NCBI GenBank assembly: GCA_045595365.1
Contig: JAZOAI010000011.1
Location: 124,001-188,000 of the forward strand
From: SIG480 sp045595365
GTDB taxonomy: Bacteria; Bacillota; Clostridia; Oscillospirales; JAAYXM01
Length of the DNA: 64,000 bases
Reading direction: 5' to 3'
Positions 51,890 through 60,752 of this stretch are shown here, piece by piece. Within the stretch, counting starts at the first letter, position 1. Every line of letters begins with the position of its first letter. Under the pieces are notes generated by a model. That model searched no databases, had not been told where the DNA came from, and saw only the letters and a program-made list of their open reading frames with translations. The position numbers and the translations under genes are program-made.

Positions 51890-51928
51890 ATATAAAGCTC
51901 GCAGAGAACTTCTCTGCGAGCTTTATAT
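51890..51928. terminator. 19-bp inverted repeat, converging terminator
   Basis: A perfect 19-bp inverted repeat with a single central base (outer part ATATAAAGCTCGCAGAGAA) separates the convergent AI-2E and rluB genes. T-runs are short (TTTATAT), so termination strength is uncertain. Confidence 0.7.
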
Positions 51929-51929
51929 A

Positions 51930-52631
51930 TTACAGTGATTTAAGGTATTTTACTTCGCGTTCTGTTAAATGCCGCCAGCGGCCGACGGGAAGCTTATTAA
52001 GAGTAAGGTCACCAAGGCTTACGCGTTTTAAGCGCAAGACCTTGAGGTTTGCAGCCTCACACATTCGGCGAATCTGCCGGTTTCTCCCCTCACGAAGCGT
52101 TATGTGCAAGAGCCCGCCATCAGAATCCTCGCGCACGACATTCACATCTGCCGGCCGTGTCATTCGCCCGTCAATCTCTATCGAGGACTTGAGAGTTGTT
52201 ATAGCCTCTTCAAGCTTTCCGCGAACAGTGACTATATATCCTTTCGGAATCTCGTGTGACGGATGCGTGAGCCTGTATGTAAGCGCGCCGTCATTCGTCA
52301 TTATAAGAAGCCCTTCCGAGTTATAATCAAGCCTTCCTACAGGGTGAATGCGAGTTCCGACATCTACAAGCTCATTTACAGTTTTTCTGTCGCGGTCATC
52401 TTCAAGAGATGTAATATATCCGCGCGGTTTGTTAAGTATTATGTAGTATCTCGCGCCGCCTGAGATAACGCGCCCCGAGACCTCGATAACGTCATTCTCG
52501 GCATCTGCCTTATCACCGAGATTTGCTCTTTCACCGTTCACACGGACTTTTCCGCTTGTTATGAGTTCCTCCGCTTTTCTTCTTGAACAAACTCCGCTTG
52601 CCGCTATTATTTTCTGAATTCGCTCTTCCAT
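51930..52631 (-). CDS. rluB: Pseudouridine synthase RluB/RsuA family
   Basis: The 233-residue product has an N-terminal S4 domain (1-60, IIAASGVCSRRKAEELITSG) and a pseudouridine synthase domain with the catalytic Asp in GRLDYNSEGLLIMTNDG. It probably modifies 23S rRNA (RluB-type), although RsuA/RluE paralogues share the fold. The ATG at 52631 is 1 nt after the gpsA stop and follows GGAG. The frame upstream to 52784 is gpsA coding DNA in another frame. Confidence 0.92.
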   Translation of the reverse strand: MEERIQKIIAASGVCSRRKAEELITSGKVRVNGERANLGDKADAENDVIEVSGRVISGGARYYIILNKPRGYITSLEDDRDRKTVNELVDVGTRIHPVGRLDYNSEGLLIMTNDGALTYRLTHPSHEIPKGYIVTVRGKLEEAITTLKSSIEIDGRMTRPADVNVVREDSDGGLLHITLREGRNRQIRRMCEAANLKVLRLKRVSLGDLTLNKLPVGRWRHLTEREVKYLKSL

Positions 52632-52632
52632 T

Positions 52633-53649
52633 TTACTTCTCCGAATCCTTCCAGGCGGTTTCGTTTTCTCGCTTTTTACCTCTTCCCATAAGTCTGAAAA
52701 GTGCTTCTTCTGCATTTGCGCCTTCAAACAGAATTTTATATATTTCTTCCGTAATCGGCATTTCGACATCAACCTTTTTCGCAAGCTCTATCGCTGATTG
52801 GGTTGCGTAATACCCCTCGACCACGGCACCGATTTTTTCAATCGCCTTCTCCGATGTAGACCCCTGCCCGATAAGAATCCCGGCACGGCGATTACGCGAA
52901 TGCATTGACATACAGGTAACAATAAGGTCACCAAGCCCGGCAAGCCCTGAGAAAGTTTCTTCTTTCCCTCCAAGCGCAACACCTAGACGAATCATTTCTG
53001 CAAGCCCGCGGGTCATAAGAGCCGCTTTCGTGTTGTCGCCAAGGCCGAGGCCGTCGCAAACCCCTGCCGCAAGCGCCATTACGTTTTTGAGCGCAGCGCC
53101 GAGCTCTACGCCAACGACATCATCTGTGACATATACTCTGAAGCGCTCATTCATAAATACATCCTGAACGATTTCAGCCGCATCTTTATGTCGCGAAGTT
53201 GCAATTACTGCCGTCGGAACTCCTCTGCCGACTTCCTCCGCATGAGACGGGCCTGAGAGAACGACAATCTTTGCTTTTGAATAAATTTCTTCTTCGATTA
53301 TCTCCGAAAGACGAAAAGAGGTTTCTTTTTCTATTCCCTTTGCAACATTAACGATGATTTGGTCATCATTTACAAACTCAGAAAGCTTTCTCGCCGTACT
53401 TCTGACTGCAAATGACGGAACTGCCATAACAATAATCTCGGCGTCTTTTGCGACGCTCAAATCTTTTGTGCAGGAAAGCCCCTCGGGAAACAAAACGCCG
53501 GGAAGAAATGCTCTGTTTTCTCTGTCGTTATAAAGTCTTTCGTATTCCTTATCTTCAAATGACCAGAGCGAGACATCGTTTCCGTTTTTAGTCAGCATTA
53601 CCGCGAGAGCTGTTCCCCAGCCGCCACTTCCTATAACTGCAATTTTCAT
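52633..53649 (-). CDS. gpsA: Glycerol-3-phosphate dehydrogenase [NAD(P)+]
   Basis: This 338-residue enzyme reduces dihydroxyacetone phosphate to sn-glycerol-3-phosphate for phospholipid synthesis. The nucleotide loop GSGGWGTALAVML is at residues 7-19. The catalytic Lys lies in GAALKNVMALAAG, and GLAGLGDLIVTCMS with SRNRRAG follows. It lies next to plsY, which uses its product. Confidence 0.97.
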   Translation of the reverse strand: MKIAVIGSGGWGTALAVMLTKNGNDVSLWSFEDKEYERLYNDRENRAFLPGVLFPEGLSCTKDLSVAKDAEIIVMAVPSFAVRSTARKLSEFVNDDQIIVNVAKGIEKETSFRLSEIIEEEIYSKAKIVVLSGPSHAEEVGRGVPTAVIATSRHKDAAEIVQDVFMNERFRVYVTDDVVGVELGAALKNVMALAAGVCDGLGLGDNTKAALMTRGLAEMIRLGVALGGKEETFSGLAGLGDLIVTCMSMHSRNRRAGILIGQGSTSEKAIEKIGAVVEGYYATQSAIELAKKVDVEMPITEEIYKILFEGANAEEALFRLMGRGKKRENETAWKDSEK

Positions 53650-53670
53650 AGAAATACACCTTTCGCTATA

Positions 53671-54294
53671 CTACTTTTTGAATTTCAGCTTATTTTCGTT
53701 TCCTGCAAGCAGGCGTTTAATATTGGAGCGGTGAAGCACGGTAACAAACGATGCTACCAGAACTCCGAAGCAAATATAAATTATGCCGTCAGGCGAAAAG
53801 CCATAAAAAGCGGCAAACAAAAACGGAACTGTCCAGATTGCAATAATCGAGCCCAAGGAAACGAACCTTGTTATTGCAACAACAATCAGGAAAACAGATA
53901 CCGCAATCAGACATATGCGAATATCCCAGCTTCCTACAACCGCAGCTGTGGTAAGGACTCCCTTGCCACCCCTGAAGCCGAAAAAGACGGGGTATGTATG
54001 CCCGAGGATGCATGAAAATCCGGCAAGAGAACGCACAGTTGCATTTACATCCTCCGCAAAAATCGCGGTTGCGATAAGAACCGCTGCAACGCCTTTTAAA
54101 ATATCACCGAGAATAACAATCAAGGTTTTCTTGATTCCCATAACGCGCAAGGAATTTGTTGTTCCTGCATTTCCGCTTCCAAAATCTCTGACGTCCTTTT
54201 TCAAAGTAAGCTTTGATATAATTATTGAGAAATTGAGACTGCCGAGAAGATATGCGATAATTGCGGATATAACATATTTTAAAGTAATGCTCAT
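53671..54294 (-). CDS. plsY: Acyl-phosphate:glycerol-3-phosphate acyltransferase PlsY
   Basis: This 207-residue membrane enzyme acylates glycerol-3-phosphate with acyl-phosphate. The three family motifs are GSLNFSIIISKL near 18-29, GSGNAGTTNSLR near 40-51, and GHTYPVFFGFRGGKGV near 98-113. Five or six membrane segments are visible. It starts 2 nt after the der stop. Confidence 0.96.
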   Translation of the reverse strand: MSITLKYVISAIIAYLLGSLNFSIIISKLTLKKDVRDFGSGNAGTTNSLRVMGIKKTLIVILGDILKGVAAVLIATAIFAEDVNATVRSLAGFSCILGHTYPVFFGFRGGKGVLTTAAVVGSWDIRICLIAVSVFLIVVAITRFVSLGSIIAIWTVPFLFAAFYGFSPDGIIYICFGVLVASFVTVLHRSNIKRLLAGNENKLKFKK

Positions 54295-54295
54295 T

Positions 54296-55621
54296 TTAAC
54301 CGTTTTCTCCTTTTTGCCTTATGACAACCCTAATCGGGGTCCCTTCAAAGCCGAACACCTCGCGAAGCTTGTTTTCAAGATAACGCCTGTAAGAAAAATG
54401 GAACAGCTTTGCATCATTACAGAACATAACAAAGTTTGGCGGCTGAATGCCCGTCTGGGTGATGTAATATACCTTAAGTCTCTTACCTCTGTCTGTCGGC
54501 GGCTGAACGCGCGCAACAGCATCTGCAAGAACGTTGTTGAGCATCCCCGTAGTTATGCGTTTTTTGCTTTCTGCATATGCCGAGGTAATCAATTCAAAAA
54601 GCTTTGTAACACGCTGGCCTGTTTTTGCCGAGATAAAGAGAATGGGAGCATACGGCATATATGAAAGGTCACGGCGGATTTTTTCTTCCTCGCTCTTCAT
54701 AGTCTTGTCGTCTTTCTCGACAAGGTCCCATTTATTAACTACTATAATGCACGCCTTGCCCGCATCGTGGGCAATTCCTGCAACCTTTGTGTCCTGCTCT
54801 GTAACACCCTCCTGGGCATCTATCATAATGAGGCAGACATCGCTTCTTTCTACCGCAAGAGAAGCTCTCAGAACGGAGAATTTTTCAATATCGTCATTTA
54901 CTTTTGATTTTTTGCGGATACCTGCAGTATCTATAAAAACGAACTTTCCGAATTCATTTTCAAACGAAGAATCGACCGCGTCACGCGTTGTCCCCGCAAC
55001 GTCACTGACGATAACCCTCTCTTCTCCGAGAATTTTGTTGGTAAGCGAGGATTTTCCGACATTCGGTTTTCCGATGAGGGCAACCTTTATGCGTTCATCT
55101 TCCTCCGGAGTCTCCTCTCCTTCAGGAAAGAATTTTATACATCTGTCGAGCAGGTCTCCGGTGCCGTGACCGTGAACTGCTGAAATTGCAACAGGCTCTC
55201 CGAGGCCAAGATTATAAAACTCATAAAACTCTGCGGGAGGCTCTCCGACTGAGTCAACCTTATTTACAGCAAGAACAATCGGCTTATTCGAGCGCAGAAG
55301 CATACTTGCAACGTCGTTATCCGATGCCGTAACTCCGGTTTTGATATCGGTGATAAATACGATTACATCAGCGTTCGTTATTGCAATTTCTGCCTGGTCA
55401 CGCATAAATTTTAAAATCTCGTTATCTGTACTCGGCTCTATTCCGCCGGTGTCAACAAGCGTAAAAGATTTTCCTGCCCATTCGCAGTCAGCATAGAGTC
55501 TGTCACGCGTTACGCCTGGGGTGTCCTCAACAATGGACATACGCTTGCCTATAAGTTTGTTAAAAAGCATAGATTTGCCGACATTCGGGCGGCCGACTAT
55601 TGCAACAACAGGTTTCCCCAT
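54296..55621 (-). CDS. der: Ribosome-associated GTPase Der (EngA)
   Basis: This 441-residue GTPase is essential for 50S assembly. It has two tandem GTPase domains: GRPNVGKSMLFN (10-21) with DTGGIEPS and NKVD, and GKPNVGKSSLTN (about 185) with DTAGIRKK and NKWD. A KH-like C-terminal domain ends with GTPIRVVIRQK. The ATG follows GGAGG. The der-plsY-gpsA order is a Firmicutes standard. Confidence 0.97.
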   Translation of the reverse strand: MGKPVVAIVGRPNVGKSMLFNKLIGKRMSIVEDTPGVTRDRLYADCEWAGKSFTLVDTGGIEPSTDNEILKFMRDQAEIAITNADVIVFITDIKTGVTASDNDVASMLLRSNKPIVLAVNKVDSVGEPPAEFYEFYNLGLGEPVAISAVHGHGTGDLLDRCIKFFPEGEETPEEDERIKVALIGKPNVGKSSLTNKILGEERVIVSDVAGTTRDAVDSSFENEFGKFVFIDTAGIRKKSKVNDDIEKFSVLRASLAVERSDVCLIMIDAQEGVTEQDTKVAGIAHDAGKACIIVVNKWDLVEKDDKTMKSEEEKIRRDLSYMPYAPILFISAKTGQRVTKLFELITSAYAESKKRITTGMLNNVLADAVARVQPPTDRGKRLKVYYITQTGIQPPNFVMFCNDAKLFHFSYRRYLENKLREVFGFEGTPIRVVIRQKGENG

Positions 55622-55636
55622 ATCAAAACCTCCTAT

Positions 55637-56929
55637 CTATATACCAAGCATTGCAGAAAGAAGCGCATCCCCGTCATTTTCAACGGGAACCACACTTACA
55701 TTGAGTTTTTTCTCAACATCAACAATACTGACATTATCTAAGAATACGTTTTCGCCGTGTTTAAGCATAACGGCAGGAATCAAAAGCCTTTTTGCAAGGG
55801 GTTTTTCCGACAATGTTTTTATAAGGTCGTTCCCGGTTACAAGCCCTGCTACATCTACAGTTTCCCCGAAAAATTCATTTTTAACTGCAAAGACTTCGCA
55901 CCCATCTATATTATTACATTTTTTTGCCAGTTCGTCAATCAGTTTTCGAATAAAAGGCGCGGCAGAAACTCCCGTTGCAACGGTAAACGGCTCTATGCTT
56001 TCGGGAAGCTCTGTATACTTAAGTGCCGCGAGAAATTCATACCTGAGCATCGCCATAAGCCCGACACCGTTATCAAGCTGAGGATATGAGCCATAATACT
56101 CATCCTCCGGAAGCGGAAGATTTGCTTTTATGTATAACTCATCTGCAGCATATACAATTCTTTCTCCGCGGGATTCTAAATTTGATTCTCCAAAGGAATC
56201 GACGATTTCAATTATCTCGCGAGCTGATGGCTCATCAACGGCTCTCAGCGGATAAAGCCCATCACGATGCTTTGTGATTCCGACAGGGACAACTGCTATG
56301 CTCTCTATTCCTTCTCCAAGGGAAAGCAAGTCAGAAATTGAGTTTCTAAGAACCTCGCCGTCATTAAGCCCCGGGCAGACAACTATCTGACAATTAAGCT
56401 TTATGCCCGCATCTGTAAAGCGGCGCATAATCTCCATACATTCACCGGCGCGCGGGTTTCTGACCATTTTTTTGCGAAGCTCGGGGTCGGTAACGTGGAC
56501 AGAAACATTGACCGGGCTTATATGCATTCGTATCATCCGGGTTATGTCTTCCTCTGAGAGATTGGTGAGAGAAATATAGTTTCCGAGCAGAAAAGACATT
56601 CGCGCATCGTCATCTTTGAAATAAAGAGTTTCACGCATCCCCTTTGGCATCTGGTCTACAAAGCAAAAAACGCAGTTGTTTGCACAGCGCTTTGCCTTGT
56701 CCATAAGATATGTTTCAAAGACGAGACCCAAGTCCTCGCCTTCTTCTTTCTTGATTTTTACCGTTTTTCTCTTAAGCTCTATTTTCAGGCGCTTGTCGTA
56801 AGAATAAAACTTGTAATCCAGAACATCGCGGATGGGTTTTCCGTTTATCGAAACAAGCTCATCTCCCGGAAGTATCCCGGCACGCTCCGCAAGGCTCTCT
56901 TTTTCGACTTCGGCAATATATGCGCTCAT
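55637..56929 (-). CDS. DUF512/TIGR03279 PDZ and radical-SAM protein
   Basis: The 430-residue product has an N-terminal PDZ-like domain (SLAERAGILPGDELVSINGK, about 10-60). A radical-SAM-like core follows, with CANNCVFCFVDQMPKGMR as the CxxxCxxC cluster site. The C-terminal DUF512 region contains VATGVSAAPFIRKL. The family is widespread in Clostridia and Cyanobacteria but has no settled function. I chose the ATG at 56929 behind GGGAG. It leads the der-plsY-gpsA-rluB run. Confidence 0.85.
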   Translation of the reverse strand: MSAYIAEVEKESLAERAGILPGDELVSINGKPIRDVLDYKFYSYDKRLKIELKRKTVKIKKEEGEDLGLVFETYLMDKAKRCANNCVFCFVDQMPKGMRETLYFKDDDARMSFLLGNYISLTNLSEEDITRMIRMHISPVNVSVHVTDPELRKKMVRNPRAGECMEIMRRFTDAGIKLNCQIVVCPGLNDGEVLRNSISDLLSLGEGIESIAVVPVGITKHRDGLYPLRAVDEPSAREIIEIVDSFGESNLESRGERIVYAADELYIKANLPLPEDEYYGSYPQLDNGVGLMAMLRYEFLAALKYTELPESIEPFTVATGVSAAPFIRKLIDELAKKCNNIDGCEVFAVKNEFFGETVDVAGLVTGNDLIKTLSEKPLAKRLLIPAVMLKHGENVFLDNVSIVDVEKKLNVSVVPVENDGDALLSAMLGI

Positions 56930-56950
56930 ATCCTTCTCCCGTCTACCGAT

Positions 56951-56985
56951 ATAAAAATAGAGGAGGATTAATCCATCCACCTCTA
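56951..56985 (-). terminator. Intrinsic terminator after rpmF
   Basis: On the minus strand TAGAGG-T-GGAT pairs with ATCC-T-CCTCTA across a 6-nt loop and runs into TTTTTAT. It separates rpmF from the DUF512-der unit. I saw no strong promoter between it and the ATG at 56929, so that unit may depend on readthrough. Confidence 0.75.
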
Positions 56986-57013
56986 CCCTTTTACCGAATT
57001 GAGTTTTGCAAAA

Positions 57014-57205
57014 TTACTTTGCAGCATCTGCTGCAGCAATAACCTCGCGACCGTTATAGGTTCCGCAATTCTTGCAAGCTCTGTGTGAAAGCTTCATAGC
57101 TCCGCACTTCGGGCATGCTCCGATCCCCGGAAGCGAAAGCTTCCAATGTGCATTGCGGTTCATGTCTCTCCTCGATTTAGAATGTTTTCTCTTTGGTACC
57201 GCCAT
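57014..57205 (-). CDS. rpmF: 50S ribosomal protein L32
   Basis: This 63-residue L32 starts MAVPKRKHSKSRRDMNR and has the zinc-binding CPKC and CKNC pairs (residues about 31-34 and 44-47), so it is the zinc-containing C+ form. It is preceded by GGAGGTG. It follows yceD by 40 nt, the common yceD-rpmF pair. Confidence 0.97.
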   Translation of the reverse strand: MAVPKRKHSKSRRDMNRNAHWKLSLPGIGACPKCGAMKLSHRACKNCGTYNGREVIAAADAAK

Positions 57206-57245
57206 GGTGACACCTCCTTCGATATATAAACCATAATAAATTTAT

Positions 57246-57734
57246 TCAGTCATCAAGCAACTGTGCAAGGATTTCAAGCCTAGGGTCAATCGACTCGTTC
57301 TTGCAGTTACATGCTTGCTCATTGAGATTTGCCCCGCAGATCTGGCACAAGCCCTTGCAATCCGGAGAGCAGAGATTTTTACTCTCGAAACCGAGTATAA
57401 AAATCGAAACCGAAAGCTCAGAGAGGTCAAGCTCATCACTTTCGCAGACGATAAAGTCATCTTCATCATCTTCGTTGTCAAGATGGTCGACAATGCACGC
57501 TTCAAACGGGACAGAAACTACTTTTGAAAACTCCTTCGCGCATCTGTCGCATAAAAGCTTTCTTTCTCCTTCGACCGTCATATCGAGGAGCAGGACTCCG
57601 GCACGGTTGACTATCTCACCCGAAACCGTAACCACAGAACACATGGTCGGCTCTGTTTCTGAAATATCTGCCTCAAACTTAAATGGAAGGGCCGAAGCAC
57701 TGCCATCACGAAGCTGTTTGATGTTAATACGCAT
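57246..57734 (-). CDS. yceD: YceD/DUF177 family protein
   Basis: The 162-residue protein has LLCDRCAKEF in the middle and a C-terminal Cys-rich part CSPDCKGLCQICGANLNEQ with CNC following, then IDPRLEILAQLLDD. YceD proteins are coexpressed with L32 and linked to ribosome or rRNA biology. The ATG at 57734 has GGAG at 6-nt spacing. The frame opens at 57746. The consensus promoter upstream probably serves both yceD and rpmF. Confidence 0.9.
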   Translation of the reverse strand: MRINIKQLRDGSASALPFKFEADISETEPTMCSVVTVSGEIVNRAGVLLLDMTVEGERKLLCDRCAKEFSKVVSVPFEACIVDHLDNEDDEDDFIVCESDELDLSELSVSIFILGFESKNLCSPDCKGLCQICGANLNEQACNCKNESIDPRLEILAQLLDD

Positions 57735-57773
57735 AATCGACTCCAAACTAGGACAGTAATTGTCACAAAATAT

Positions 57774-57802
57774 ATTATACTTGGAATATTGCGGTTTGTC
57801 AA
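57774..57802 (-). promoter_or_regulatory. Strong sigma-A promoter of yceD-rpmF
   Basis: On the minus strand consensus TTGACA and TATAAT are separated by 17 nt, about 40 nt before the yceD ATG. Confidence 0.87.
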
Positions 57803-57818
57803 CTGAAAAAATTGAAAA

Positions 57819-58682
57819 TTATTCTATATTTACGCTATTTTGTATGCATGCAGCCCGGAGCGTGTTCTTCATAAGCATTGTTATTGTCATCGGGCCTACT
57901 CCGCCCGGAACAGGAGTGATGTATGAAGCCTTTTTTGAAACAGATTCAAAATCGACATCTCCGCAAAGCTTCCCTTCCGCATTTCTGTTAATGCCGACAT
58001 CCATAACAACAACGCCGTCAGAAACCATATCTCCGGTTACAAAGCCCGCTTTTCCAACTGCGGCAACAATGATATCTGAATTCTTCAAAATCTCAGCGAT
58101 ATTCTTTGTTTTTGAATGACAAATGGTGACCGTTGCACTTTTATGAAGCAGAAGCATAGACATTGGTTTTCCTACGATGTTTGAACGGCCGATTACCGCC
58201 GCGCGCTTTCCTGTGACATCAATTCCGTATTCCTCGAAAAGCGCCATAACACCAGCGGGAGTACACGGGAGAAAATCAAAATCCCCCGTCATAATCTTCC
58301 CCACATTCTGAACATGGAATGCGTCAACATCCTTATCGGGATTTATTGCCGCGATTACCTTATCCTCTGAAATATGCTTCGGAAGCGGAAGCTGAACAAG
58401 GATTCCGTTAATGTCAGCTTTATTGTTGAGCTTTGCAATGAGGCTCAACAGTTCTTCTTCTGTTGTTTCTGCAGGAAGGGCATATTCTTCACTGTATATG
58501 CCGCATTCAGCGCAGGCTTTTTTCTTGTTGTTTACGTATGTACGGCTTGCGGGGTCATCCCCTACGATTATTACCGCAAGGCCTGCCTTGATTCCCTTTT
58601 CCGCAAGCTTGCTGACTTTTTCATAAACCTCACCGCGAAGCTTTTTTGAGGTTGCTTTTCCGTCAATTATTACTGCACTCAT
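57819..58682 (-). CDS. folD: Methylenetetrahydrofolate dehydrogenase/cyclohydrolase FolD
   Basis: This 287-residue bifunctional enzyme interconverts methylene- and 10-formyl-tetrahydrofolate. SRTYVNNKKKACAECGI carries the catalytic Lys, and GILVQLPLPKH and VIGRSNIVGKPMSMLLL are family signatures, with TPVPGGVGPMTI near the end. Its first 20 nt overlap the end of lgt, with GGAGG inside lgt. The 10-formyl-THF it makes is the donor for fmt. Confidence 0.96.
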   Translation of the reverse strand: MSAVIIDGKATSKKLRGEVYEKVSKLAEKGIKAGLAVIIVGDDPASRTYVNNKKKACAECGIYSEEYALPAETTEEELLSLIAKLNNKADINGILVQLPLPKHISEDKVIAAINPDKDVDAFHVQNVGKIMTGDFDFLPCTPAGVMALFEEYGIDVTGKRAAVIGRSNIVGKPMSMLLLHKSATVTICHSKTKNIAEILKNSDIIVAAVGKAGFVTGDMVSDGVVVMDVGINRNAEGKLCGDVDFESVSKKASYITPVPGGVGPMTITMLMKNTLRAACIQNSVNIE

Positions 58683-59478
58683 TTGTTTTTTCCTCCGATT
58701 TTATTTTTTTATATTTATAAATCAAATATACAATTCCTAAAACTGCCGTTATGATTCCCAGAGCCTGAGAAGTTCGTATCCCGGTGCCGAAGAAATAGAG
58801 ACTATCTGTCCTGAGCCCTTCAATAACTGCTCTTCCGATACCGTACCATATGACATATAATACAAAAACCTCGCCATTAAACTTCCTGTGCTTTGAGTAA
58901 AAGTGTAAGATTATAAACCCAAGCGTGTTCCAGAGCGATTCGTAAAGAAAAGCCGGATGCACACAGATGCTGTTGTTAATCTCCATTCGCCACGGAAGTG
59001 TTGTTTCTCCGCCATATGCCTCGGCATTGACAAAGTTTCCCCAGCGCCCGATCGCCTGCCCTATCATAAGCCCGAGCGCGCCAATGTCAAGAAATTTAAC
59101 AATACTTATTTTCTTGATTTTACAATATATTAAAGCGCCGATAATCGCGCCGATAATCGCGCCGTATATGGCGATTCCACCTTCCCAGATGTAAAGGACA
59201 CTTATCGGGTCTTCGATATACGGCTTAATATTAAAAATCACATAATAAGCCCGAGCCGAGATTATGGAAAGCGGAACTGCAAACATAAGCATCCCGATAA
59301 TTTCATCGTCGTTGGTGTTAAATTCGCGGCTTCTCGACATACCGTAATACACAGCAAGGAGAAACCCCGCCGCAATTATAATAGCATACCAGTAAATCGG
59401 CCGACCGAAGATTTCAAACGCCACTCGGTTGATTTCAAAGCTCCAGCCAAGCCCCGGAAAGGCTATATCATTTATCAT
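58663..59478 (-). CDS. lgt: Prolipoprotein diacylglyceryl transferase
   Basis: This 271-residue membrane enzyme attaches diacylglycerol to lipoprotein Cys. About seven membrane segments are visible. The Lgt signature GRWGNFVNAEAYGG sits near the middle, with HPAFLYESLWN following. The ATG follows AGGTGATC. It overlaps folD by 20 nt. Confidence 0.95.
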   Translation of the reverse strand: MINDIAFPGLGWSFEINRVAFEIFGRPIYWYAIIIAAGFLLAVYYGMSRSREFNTNDDEIIGMLMFAVPLSIISARAYYVIFNIKPYIEDPISVLYIWEGGIAIYGAIIGAIIGALIYCKIKKISIVKFLDIGALGLMIGQAIGRWGNFVNAEAYGGETTLPWRMEINNSICVHPAFLYESLWNTLGFIILHFYSKHRKFNGEVFVLYVIWYGIGRAVIEGLRTDSLYFFGTGIRTSQALGIITAVLGIVYLIYKYKKIKSEEKTNECSNN

Positions 59479-59486
59479 CAGATCAC

Positions 59487-60752
59487 CTACTTACCCGAAA
59501 CAACAGAAAGGGCCATACTTTCTTCTTTAAACACCTTTCTGATGAAGTCACAAATTTCAGAGATGTCTATTTCGTTGATTATCTCTATTGTGTCAAGATA
59601 ATCAAACCCGCCAAACACAGCCTCGCTCTGCTCCCTGCAGAGAGCTTTAACGCTGTCAAGAGAGCGGCGGCGAAGGCCAAGATGAGCTTTTTTAATTCGC
59701 TCAAAGTATGCAACATCAATCTCTCGTGAAAGCTTATAGGCGCGTTCTTTAATCTTTTCAAAGACAGAGTCGGGGTCACGCCCGGCTCCCGAGAGCATCA
59801 TCGCAACCGTCCCCGGGAAAAACATGGCTTCTGAAGAAAAATCAGAGGTTATATCCCCGTTTTCATAAAGGCGGGAATAAAGCTTTGACGACGGCCCACC
59901 GAGAATATCTGCGGCAAGGTCTGCTATAATCCTGTTTCTCATACCTGCTTCGCCAAAAGTTTCAATAGCGCATTTTGCCCCTACTGCAAACTGAGGAATT
60001 GAAACCTCTGCACTTTCTTCAATACGCGAGCGCAGAACGCAGCTTTCTTCATTGCCGTAATCGCGCTTAATAAGCGGAGCCTTTTCCTTCGGGAGTATCG
60101 ATTCTGCCGCCGCGACAATTTCTTCAGCCGAAACATCTCCTGCAACGCAGAGCGTCATATTAGACGGAACATAAAATGTGTTGTAGCATTTAAAAAGCAC
60201 GTCACGCGTAATATTGCTTATGCTCTCGACTGTCCCGATTATGGAATCCTTCACGGGGTGGGTTATATACATTGAGCTCATAAGGTTCTCATAAACTCTC
60301 CAGCCCGGGCGGTCGTTGACCATGCTGATTTCCTGGCCGATAATCCCCTGCTCCTTCTTAACGTTTTCTTCCGTAAAGTAAGGAGACGTGACAAAGCTTA
60401 AGAGAACCTCTAAATTCCGCATAAACTTTTCTGTTCCGGAAAAGTGATACGCAGTCATTGTGTTGCTCGTGAAGGCATTGGGAGATGCTCCAGTTTTTGC
60501 AAATATGGCAAGTGCGTTTCCGCCGTCAGGCTGTTCAAAAACTTTATGCTCGAGAAAGTGGGCAACGCCGAGAGGAGAAGTGTATTTCTCTCCTTCGCAG
60601 TCAAAGCTTATGTCTATTGAGCCGTAGTTCACCGCAAGAAGCGCATACGCGCGGCGAAAACCGGGTTTAGGAAAGACGCATACGCGAAGGCCGTTTGAAC
60701 AGGTATGCGAAATCATTTTCTGCTTAATTGTTGGATAAGAGCTTTCTCTCAT
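59487..60752 (-). CDS. ymfH: M16 peptidase, YmfH-like (active-site type)
   Basis: The 421-residue protein contains the inverted zinc motif HFLEH (in VAHFLEHKVFE, near 66) with the downstream Glu of the M16 family. Together with the next gene it corresponds to the YmfF-YmfH pair found in Firmicutes, which has been linked by co-occurrence to EF-P modification. The start at 60752 has GGAGGG at 8 nt and overlaps ymfF by 29 nt. The efp gene is not in the window. Confidence 0.9.
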   Translation of the reverse strand: MRESSYPTIKQKMISHTCSNGLRVCVFPKPGFRRAYALLAVNYGSIDISFDCEGEKYTSPLGVAHFLEHKVFEQPDGGNALAIFAKTGASPNAFTSNTMTAYHFSGTEKFMRNLEVLLSFVTSPYFTEENVKKEQGIIGQEISMVNDRPGWRVYENLMSSMYITHPVKDSIIGTVESISNITRDVLFKCYNTFYVPSNMTLCVAGDVSAEEIVAAAESILPKEKAPLIKRDYGNEESCVLRSRIEESAEVSIPQFAVGAKCAIETFGEAGMRNRIIADLAADILGGPSSKLYSRLYENGDITSDFSSEAMFFPGTVAMMLSGAGRDPDSVFEKIKERAYKLSREIDVAYFERIKKAHLGLRRRSLDSVKALCREQSEAVFGGFDYLDTIEIINEIDISEICDFIRKVFKEESMALSVVSGK

